This document shows positions 41,755 to 47,379 of a stretch of 47,379 bases of DNA, piece by piece (within the stretch, counting starts at the first letter, position 1; every line of letters starts with the position of its first letter). The DNA is from an uncultured Porphyromonas sp. (lineage in GTDB: Bacteria > Bacteroidota > Bacteroidia > Bacteroidales > Porphyromonadaceae): positions 1 through 47,379 of the forward strand of contig NZ_CAJPPN010000016.1 in NCBI RefSeq assembly GCF_905372525.1, read 5' to 3'. The notes beneath the pieces were generated by a model. It had not been told where the DNA came from. It made no database searches and worked only from the letters and a program-made list of their open reading frames with translations. The translations under genes and the position numbers were made by a program.

Positions 41755-42477
41755 ATGACAGATAAGAAGATCATCGTAGCCGTAGATGGCTACAGCTCCT
41801 GTGGAAAGAGCTCTATGGCTCGTGCCTTGGCAAAGAATATTGGTTACATCTACGTCGATACGGGAGCTATGTATCGTGGCGTCACGCTCTTTGCTCTGAG
41901 AGAGGGACTGATCACTGCTGCGGGGGAGATCCTAGAGGCCGAGCTAGAGTCTAGGCTCAGTAGCCTCTCGCTCACCTTCGCAACACAGGAGGGATATGAT
42001 GTGCCCGTCCTCCACCTAGACGGAGTGTGTGTAGAGCAGGATATTCGCTCCATGCAGGTCGCTTCACATGTGAGTCCTATCGCGGCCCTCCCCTTCGTCC
42101 GTGAGTTCCTCACTCGTCAGCAGCAGGCTCTAGGGCGGGCAAAGGGTATCGTGATGGATGGGAGGGACATCGGTACCGCTGTCTTCCCAGAGGCTGAGAT
42201 GAAGGTCTTCGTGACCGCTGATCCTCGGGTACGTGCTGAGCGTAGGCTCGCCGAGCTACGTGCCAAGGGGGATGGGGAGATTAGCCTCGAGGACGTCCTC
42301 CAGAACCTCCAGGAGCGTGATTACATCGATACTCATCGCCCCGTCGCACCTCTACGGCAGGCCGAGGATGCTGTCGTGCTAGATAACTCTCACGTGAGTA
42401 TCGCCGAGCAGGATCTGATGCTACGCTTTGCCTTTGAGGCTGTCCTCGCCCATCTTCGTGGTAGCCAGAGAGGGTAG
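41755..42477 (+). CDS. cmk: Cytidylate kinase
   Basis: 240 residues. It phosphorylates CMP and dCMP. The P-loop GYSSCGKS is at 12-19, DTGAMYR at 35-41, and GRDIGTAVFP carries the monophosphate-binding Arg and Asp. The length is slightly above the E. coli enzyme. It is the first gene of a cluster with ispH (40 bp downstream) and an O-methyltransferase. No good promoter consensus was found upstream. Confidence 0.95.
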   Translation: MTDKKIIVAVDGYSSCGKSSMARALAKNIGYIYVDTGAMYRGVTLFALREGLITAAGEILEAELESRLSSLSLTFATQEGYDVPVLHLDGVCVEQDIRSMQVASHVSPIAALPFVREFLTRQQQALGRAKGIVMDGRDIGTAVFPEAEMKVFVTADPRVRAERRLAELRAKGDGEISLEDVLQNLQERDYIDTHRPVAPLRQAEDAVVLDNSHVSIAEQDLMLRFAFEAVLAHLRGSQRG

Positions 42478-42517
42478 ACCCTCCGCTTGGCTCACCTATT
42501 CATTCTTTTTATAGCCA

Positions 42518-43414
42518 ATGTATCCAACTATAGAAATAGACCAGCAGTCCGGCTTCTGCTTCGGTGTGATCAATGCCGTCAAGCATGCCGAGCAGGAGCT
42601 GGCAAAGGATAGTCGAGAGCTCTACTGCCTCGGTGACATCGTCCATAACAATCAGGAGGTAGAACGACTGGAGTCCAAGGGGATGCAGACCATCGACTAC
42701 GAGACCTTTAAGACCCTGGAGGGGAAGCGCGTCCTCTTCAGAGCGCATGGAGAGGCTCCTGCTATCTACAAGCTTGCACGCGAGCGCAACATAGAGCTCG
42801 TGGATGCTACCTGTCCTGTCGTGCTCGCCCTTCAGAAGAAAGTGCGCCGCAAGTTCTCCGAACTAGAGCCCCTCGGAGGGCAGATCGTCATCTACGGTAA
42901 GAAGGGACATGCTGAGGTCAACGGACTAGTAGGACAGACGGATGGTAAGGCTATCGTCGTCCAGGCCCCCGAGGATATAGAGCTCATAGACTTCTCTCGT
43001 CCCGTGGCTCTCTTCTCGCAGACGACTCAATCCCTGACGGGATTCAATGAGCTCATCCAGACCCTTAGGGAGCGTATGCAGGAAGGAGCACGCTTTGATT
43101 ACCAAGACTCTATCTGTCGCCAGGTCTCCAATCGGATGCCCCACATCCAAGACTTCTCTTCGCAGCACGAACTGACCTTTTTCGTCGCAGGCTCTAAGAG
43201 CTCCAATGGCAAAGTCCTCTTCGGCTACTGTCAGAAGGGGAATGCCCGTAGCTACTTCGTCTCCTCTCCCGATGATGTACAGATGGAGATGCTCACCCCG
43301 ATACCCCGATCGATCGGGATCTGTGGGGCTACCTCTACACCCATGTGGCAGATGGAGGAGGTCGCTACTCGGGTACGTGAGCTCCTGGGGATGCCCCAGC
43401 CCTCAGCTGAATGA
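42518..43414 (+). CDS. ispH: 4-hydroxy-3-methylbut-2-enyl diphosphate reductase
   Basis: 298 residues. The last enzyme of the MEP isoprenoid pathway, making IPP and DMAPP. The three cluster cysteines are present: Cys14 in GFCFGV, Cys99 in DATCP and Cys200 in DSICRQ. Conserved His residues lie in IVHNN (His43) and RAHGE (His77). CGATSTP follows at the C terminus. Its stop overlaps the next gene by 4 bp (ATGA, 43411-43414). Confidence 0.96.
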   Translation: MYPTIEIDQQSGFCFGVINAVKHAEQELAKDSRELYCLGDIVHNNQEVERLESKGMQTIDYETFKTLEGKRVLFRAHGEAPAIYKLARERNIELVDATCPVVLALQKKVRRKFSELEPLGGQIVIYGKKGHAEVNGLVGQTDGKAIVVQAPEDIELIDFSRPVALFSQTTQSLTGFNELIQTLRERMQEGARFDYQDSICRQVSNRMPHIQDFSSQHELTFFVAGSKSSNGKVLFGYCQKGNARSYFVSSPDDVQMEMLTPIPRSIGICGATSTPMWQMEEVATRVRELLGMPQPSAE

Positions 43415-44061
43415 ACTCGATAGATCCTGAGCGCCTAGAGGAATATATCCTCGCGCACACCACCCCAGAGAGCCCCCAGAGATCCCACCTGAGCCGAGAG
43501 GCTCATGTACGTCTCCTACGTGCCCGGATGCTCTCGGGGCATCTACAGGGCAACCTCCTACAGATGATATGCCGAATGCTCAGAGCTCAGCAGGTGCTCG
43601 AGATAGGGACTTATACGGGGTATGCTGCCCATTGTCTCGCCGAGGCTCTCGAGGGGGATGGTGAGGTGCATACGATCGAGTCGGACGATGAGATGGAGGA
43701 CTTCATTCGGGAGTTCCTTGCCGATGCTCCTTATAGAGGTCGTATACACCTACACCTAGGAGATGCTCTAGAGCTTATACCTAGGCTCGTACAGCAGCAT
43801 AGCTTCGATCTAGTCTATATGGATGCCAATAAGCGACAATACATAGACTACTACGAACTCCTCATACCATACCTACCTACTGGTGCCATAGTACTAGCTG
43901 ATAATACGCTGTGGGATGGGAAGGTCATTGAGGATCCTTTGCCTACAGACAGCCAGACGCAGGCTATCCTAGCCTTTAATGACTGGGTGCAGCGTGATCC
44001 TCGGGTGGAGAACCTTATCCTCCCCCTGCGTGATGGGCTAAGTATCATTCGTAAGCTGTGA
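43411..44061 (+). CDS. SAM-dependent O-methyltransferase (catechol/caffeoyl-CoA type)
   Basis: 216 residues. The SAM-binding motif I is VLEIGTYTGYAA (about 67-78); acidic motif HTIESDDEM follows, then DLVYMDANKRQY and the metal-site ADNTLWDGKV. This is the O-methyltransferase family 3 pattern (PF01596). The substrate is unknown. It overlaps ispH by 4 bp, so the two are translationally coupled. Confidence 0.9.
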   Translation: MNSIDPERLEEYILAHTTPESPQRSHLSREAHVRLLRARMLSGHLQGNLLQMICRMLRAQQVLEIGTYTGYAAHCLAEALEGDGEVHTIESDDEMEDFIREFLADAPYRGRIHLHLGDALELIPRLVQQHSFDLVYMDANKRQYIDYYELLIPYLPTGAIVLADNTLWDGKVIEDPLPTDSQTQAILAFNDWVQRDPRVENLILPLRDGLSIIRKL

Positions 44062-44137
44062 GGGGACTCAGCTAGAGACACTCTAGCCCCCAGAAGGCTT
44101 CGGGATGGAAAGGGTGTAAGTACCCGCCGATAAAAGG

Positions 44138-44180
44138 ACAAAGGTCGCAAATGAGAATGGATCTCATCTGCGACCTTTGT
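44138..44180 (+). terminator. Bidirectional terminator between the O-methyltransferase and trxB genes
   Basis: ACAAAGGTCGCA (44138-44149) pairs with TGCGACCTTTGT (44169-44180), with inner ATGAGA/TCTCAT. The stem lies between converging genes and has T-rich or A-rich flanks on either side. Confidence 0.82.
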
Positions 44181-44207
44181 TCGTTATGGCTAGTTTGTAT
44201 TGGACGG

Positions 44208-45152
44208 CTAGAGGCCGTGTTCGCTGAGGTAACGCTCAGCTTCGATGGCAGCCTTACAGCCAGATCCAGCGGCCGTGATAGCCTGACGATAGAGCGGATC
44301 CGCGACGTCCCCAGCGGCGAAGACACCTGGGACCTTGGTGCGTGGCGTAGCTCCCTCTGTCTGGATGTAGCCGACTGCGTCACAATCAACCCATGGGGCG
44401 AATAGCTCTGAATTCGGGTGATGTCCGATAGCGAGGAAGAAGCCGTCTATCGGTAGATCTACACGCTCCTCATCTGGCTGACCCTTGCGCTTGACTAGGT
44501 GAGCACCCTCGACGCCGTCCTCACCGTATAGTCTGAGCGTGTTGTGCTCATAGAGGATCGTGATCTTGGGATTGTCCTCCACACGCTGGCGCATGATCTT
44601 GGATGCTCTGAGATAGTCCTTTCGTACGATCATGTAGACGTGCGAGGCGAGGCCTGCTAGGTAGATAGCCTCTTCGCAAGCTGTGTCTCCGCCTCCGACG
44701 ACGGCGACCTTCTTCCCACGGTAGAAGAAACCATCACAGGTAGCACAGGCCGAGACCCCCATACCGGCGTACTTCTCTTCGTCTGGGAGACCGAGGTACT
44801 TGGCCGAGGCTCCCGTGGAGATAATGATGGTGTCAGCCTCCACCTCCTTGCCATCGCTGAAGGTGACTAGGTACGGAGCCTTCGACAGATCGACGGCTGT
44901 AGCGAGGCCACTACGGATCTCCGTGCCGAAGCGCTCAGCCTGCTTGCGGAGGTCTTGGATGAGTGCGGTACCCGTGACACCCTCGGGGTATCCAGGGAAG
45001 TTCTCGACCTCGGTGGTCTGTGTGAGTTGTCCTCCAGGCTGTAGTCCCTCATAGAGGAGGGGGGAGAGGTTGGCTCGTGAGGCATAGATTGCGGCTGTGT
45101 AGCCAGCAGGGCCTGATCCGATGATCAGGGTGCGACGATGTTCTCTACTCAT
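44208..45152 (-). CDS. trxB: Thioredoxin reductase
   Basis: 314 residues. FAD-binding GSGPAG is at 12-17, the redox-active pair Cys136-Ala-Thr-Cys139 lies in SACATCDG, and the NADPH-binding GGGDTA is at 153-158. It reduces thioredoxin with NADPH in the cytoplasm. The gene is 47 bp downstream of a sigma factor gene on the same strand, so both may be under the sigma gene promoter. Confidence 0.97.
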   Translation of the reverse strand: MSREHRRTLIIGSGPAGYTAAIYASRANLSPLLYEGLQPGGQLTQTTEVENFPGYPEGVTGTALIQDLRKQAERFGTEIRSGLATAVDLSKAPYLVTFSDGKEVEADTIIISTGASAKYLGLPDEEKYAGMGVSACATCDGFFYRGKKVAVVGGGDTACEEAIYLAGLASHVYMIVRKDYLRASKIMRQRVEDNPKITILYEHNTLRLYGEDGVEGAHLVKRKGQPDEERVDLPIDGFFLAIGHHPNSELFAPWVDCDAVGYIQTEGATPRTKVPGVFAAGDVADPLYRQAITAAGSGCKAAIEAERYLSEHGL

Positions 45153-45199
45153 AATAGACGGTGTGACGATAATGATGTGTGATGGTGACCCCCCTTGGG

Positions 45200-45703
45200 C
45201 TAGCGCATGTCGTGGAGCTTCTTCTGTAGCTCCTGACGAGCGAAGAATATCCTGCTTTTGACTGTGCCGAGGGGGATGCCTAGGGTTTCAGCGATCTCGT
45301 TGTACTTATAGCCAGAGACGAACATGGAGAAGGGCTCCTTGAGGCTAGGCTGTAGACCTGCGATAGCCTGGGTGATCTCCTTGATATCCATGGATCCCTC
45401 GGGAGTATTCTCTCCACCTTCGCTCAGCAGGGGTACGTTGTACGCATCTACGTTGGAGTCGATGATCCCCTGCGTGCGGACGAGCTTGTGATAGTTGTTG
45501 ATGAAGATGTTACGCATGATCTTTAGCACCCAACCCTTGAAGTTCACATTGTCGACGAACTTATCATAGTTATTGAGTACGCGGAGCGTGGTATCCTGCG
45601 TGAGATCTTCGGCGTCGGCCTCATCCTTGGTGAGTGTGCGGGCGAAGTTCTTCATATAGTCCTGCATCCCGATCAGGTCCTTTTGTATCTGGAGTACGTC
45701 CAT
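45200..45703 (-). CDS. RNA polymerase sigma factor, ECF-like
   Basis: 167 residues with sigma region 2 (about 15-85, with EADAEDLTQDTTLRVLNNYDKF and GWVLKIMRNIFINN) and region 4 (about 105-160, with ETLGIPLGTVKSRIFFARQ). No region 1 or 3 is present, as expected for a group 4 sigma factor. No anti-sigma gene follows, and trxB is next. Targets are unknown. The promoter at 45746-45753 is the housekeeping type. Confidence 0.93.
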   Translation of the reverse strand: MDVLQIQKDLIGMQDYMKNFARTLTKDEADAEDLTQDTTLRVLNNYDKFVDNVNFKGWVLKIMRNIFINNYHKLVRTQGIIDSNVDAYNVPLLSEGGENTPEGSMDIKEITQAIAGLQPSLKEPFSMFVSGYKYNEIAETLGIPLGTVKSRIFFARQELQKKLHDMR

Positions 45704-45745
45704 AGCTTATGTTGTTTCTGAAGTTTCCCTTGTCTAATATTTTTA

Positions 45746-45753
45746 CAAAGATA
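45746..45753 (-). promoter_or_regulatory. Promoter -7 element of the sigma factor-trxB transcript
   Basis: Minus-strand TATCTTTG (45753 to 45746), 43 bp upstream of the sigma factor ATG. Confidence 0.65.
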
Positions 45754-45822
45754 AAACTATTTCTTGGCTATTACCTCCTTCTCTGTTTATGGAGGGATAG
45801 AGGCTATCTATGGTAAGCCGGC

Positions 45823-46488
45823 TTACCATTCTATAGGTGTAAGGCCGCGCTGCTGTAGGTAGGTATTGCAAGCGGAGAAGTGCCGGCAGCCAAAGAAGCC
45901 TCGGCTGGCAGAGAGCGGAGACGGATGGGGTGCCTCGAGGATGAGATGACGAGTGTGGTCGATCATCGAAGCCTTACGCCGAGCGGGTGTCCCCCAGAGG
46001 AGGAAGACTACGTGCTCCCGCTGGCGGTTGACCGCCATGATCACCTCGTCGGTGAAGGTCTCCCAGCCTAATCCCTGATGTGAGGCCGCCTGCCCCGATC
46101 GTACAGTGAGGGTCGTGTTGAGCAGGAGGACACCCTGCTGTACCCAGGGTAGGAGGTTTCCCCCAGAGATGATGGAGGGACGGCCGAGGTCAGAGGCGAT
46201 CTCTTGCTTGATATTCCTCAGGCTCGGGGGCACTGGTATCCCGTCTGGGACGGAGAAGGAGAGCCCCTCTGCTTGTCCCGCCCCATGATAAGGGTCTTGC
46301 CCCAAGAGTACGACCCGTACCTGTGGTAGCGGACAGAGATCCAGTGCCCGGAATATCTGTCCAGCAGGTGGGTAGATGGTGCCTGTCTGGTACTCCGTGC
46401 GGATACGGTCGGTCAGTAGGGCGAAGTAGAGCTTTTCAAACTCGGGGGCTAAAGCCTCCCGCCAGCTTTCCTCTAATCGTACATTCAT
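45823..46488 (-). CDS. ung: Uracil-DNA glycosylase, family 1
   Basis: 221 residues. It removes uracil from DNA in base excision repair. The catalytic water-activating motif GQDPYHG has Asp65. The second motif HPSPLSASRGFFG has His188. The LLLNTTLTV segment is also typical. The length is usual. It is transcribed toward the sigma factor gene, with 119 bp between them. Confidence 0.96.
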   Translation of the reverse strand: MNVRLEESWREALAPEFEKLYFALLTDRIRTEYQTGTIYPPAGQIFRALDLCPLPQVRVVLLGQDPYHGAGQAEGLSFSVPDGIPVPPSLRNIKQEIASDLGRPSIISGGNLLPWVQQGVLLLNTTLTVRSGQAASHQGLGWETFTDEVIMAVNRQREHVVFLLWGTPARRKASMIDHTRHLILEAPHPSPLSASRGFFGCRHFSACNTYLQQRGLTPIEW

Positions 46489-46532
46489 CTTTCTCTTCGT
46501 GATGTAGTCTGTGGACGGCCTCTCTAACGAAT

Positions 46533-46565
46533 AGAGGACGTCTAATCAATGATTAAACGCCCTCT
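46533..46565 (-). terminator. Terminator after tRNA-His
   Basis: AGAGG and CCTCT close a stem extended by ACG/CGT-type pairs and TAATC/GATTA (46533-46565). It lies about 48 bp beyond the 3' end of the minus-strand tRNA. Confidence 0.65.
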
Positions 46566-46612
46566 AGTAACCTTTTATTGAATGGGAAGCATCGTGCTAT
46601 CCACAAAACTTG

Positions 46613-46687
46613 GGTGGAAGATGGGATTCGAACCCACGACACCTGGAACCACAATCCAGTGCTCTAACCAACTGAGCTACAACCACC
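46613..46687 (-). tRNA. tRNA-His (GTG)
   Basis: On the minus strand the clover-leaf is complete: TAGCTC D-arm start, anticodon stem CTGGA/TCCAG with anticodon GTG at 46652 to 46650, and T-arm GTGGG-TTCGAAT-CCCAT. The extra G at -1 (46687) and discriminator C73 (46613) are the histidine identity pair. The acceptor stem GTGGTTG / CTTCCAC has two adjacent U-U oppositions at positions 5-68 and 6-67. A full CCA end is not encoded: only CA follows C73. A promoter lies 33 bp upstream. Confidence 0.95.
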
Positions 46688-46720
46688 ATATGTGCTCTGA
46701 TCTCTTTGTCAAAAGCACTG

Positions 46721-46750
46721 CAAAGATAGAAAGACTTTCTTATATAGCAA
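46721..46750 (-). promoter_or_regulatory. Promoter of tRNA-His
   Basis: Minus-strand TTG (46750 to 46748), a 19-bp spacer and TATCTTTG (46728 to 46721): a full consensus promoter. Confidence 0.72.
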
Positions 46751-46984
46751 AATCTCTACATGCTTGTCCCCACAAAGTTCCCCCACCTCAGAGTCTCCTC
46801 GGATAGCTAACCATCTGTGTGTAAGGAGTGAGTGTGTCCTGAGGGAAATGTGCTCTTTCGTGGTGAAAGTTTGTCGCTACTAGGGGTTAGGAGGCTTGCT
46901 TGAAACATATCCTCCTAGGGAGGCGGTGGGTATATAGTGGCCTTGGGATACCCACCCTTAGGTTGTTATAAGGTACCCGATTGG
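46751..46984. other. Non-coding interval downstream of the tRNA promoter
   Basis: No gene or signal is recognised here. Confidence 0.4.
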
Positions 46985-47063
46985 GCTCTCGGTAAGAGCG
47001 CCCTCATCACCTTACATAGGTGATGGAGACGTTCTTTATAGGAGCGCAGGGACGCTCTCGGTA
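46985..47063 (-). repeat. Second repeat family, copy near copy F
   Basis: Minus-orientation copy: GCTCTCGGTA occurs at 46985-46994 and CGCTCTCGGTA at 47053-47063, around the hairpin CATCACC (47005-47011) / GGTGATG (47019-47025) with loop TTACATA. It lies 247 bp from MITE-like copy F. The stretch 47064-47310 between them holds no gene I can support. Confidence 0.75.
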
Positions 47064-47310
47064 TGTTCGTCTCACCCCTTTAAGTATGCCTGATATTAGG
47101 GGGGCGCCCCCGACTCCATGCTCGGAGCTGTTCGCTCAACCCGTCCTATCCATTCGCTCCAGCCCTATAGAAGGAGAGAGCGACTAAGAGCGTAGTGAGT
47201 CTCATCTGAGAGATGGCTCTCCCTGATATAGATATGCCTCTCTAGGCTTGACTCCTCGGAGTCCCTCTTCTCTACTCTACGAGGGGCTATAGATTGGGCT
47301 CTTCTTAGGA

Positions 47311-47379
47311 GGAGGGCTGACGCCTGAAATCACTATAGTGCGAGGGCAAGGTCGTGGGGGAGTATACGCCGAAGATAGA
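47311..47379 (+). repeat. MITE-like element, copy F (cut by window end)
   Basis: The first 69 bp of the element, nearly identical to 27114-27182 of copy D. The outermost two bases are GG instead of CC. The window ends before the palindromes. Confidence 0.85.

Noticed and set aside
46582..46806. Plus-strand frame of 74 codons
   Set aside because: It is antisense to tRNA-His and its promoter, a common artefact of tRNA genes.

Overview
The window looks like a chromosomal stretch of a Bacteroidota bacterium, most likely a Porphyromonas-type member of the Bacteroidales. The evidence is Bacteroidota-style promoters (TAnnTTTG, often with TTG about 20 bp upstream), families typical of the group (DUF4831, DUF4924, DUF4834, a secreted GH109-like oxidoreductase, the Bacteroidota form of RecO), and a short-palindrome repeat element resembling MITEs reported from Porphyromonas. 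The genus is an inference; glgB, pflBA and a fructokinase-like gene suggest a saccharolytic fermenter. I see no rRNA, CRISPR array, prophage or intact transposase.

Layout. 1-220 is the end of a repeat element. 350-3984 carries a secreted alpha/beta hydrolase, ruvB and a polysaccharide flippase. 3985-6156 has two predicted untranslated small RNAs around a hemerythrin/LuxR-type operon. 6157-8301 (minus) is a PfkB kinase, a holin-like membrane protein and a YtxH protein. 8442-11486 (minus) is pflB-pflA. 11640-12600 is repeat-rich. 12674-16847 has a DUF4831 protein, a POT peptide transporter and bioB, convergent with an acyl-CoA synthetase (16932-18611). After a degenerate repeat come a lipoprotein phosphodiesterase, a DUF4924 gene overlapping prfC, and a GH109-like gene. 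24436-26632 (minus) is an ABC-2 exporter pair.

From 27946, psd, pssA and a DUF4834 gene form a phosphatidylethanolamine cluster. 29924-35221 (minus) holds a CPA2 antiporter, glgB and prs, spaced like an operon. 36087-44061 (plus) carries rsmI, a coiled-coil lipoprotein, recO, a GNAT protein, panD, ffh, cmk, ispH and an O-methyltransferase. 44208-46687 (minus) holds trxB, an ECF-like sigma factor, ung and tRNA-His(GTG). The window ends inside another copy of the same repeat in the same orientation as the copy at its start, as if it were a draft contig broken at repeats.

The most unusual content is the repeat system. A 354-bp element with inverted ends, and in one copy an 8-bp target duplication, encloses exactly three 18-bp palindromes at 22-bp period. 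The three-palindrome array also occurs alone at 35524-35585, outside any recognisable element. A second palindromic repeat family lies close to three of the elements. The two small RNAs are the other candidates for undescribed biology. Most of the rest is ordinary housekeeping sequence.
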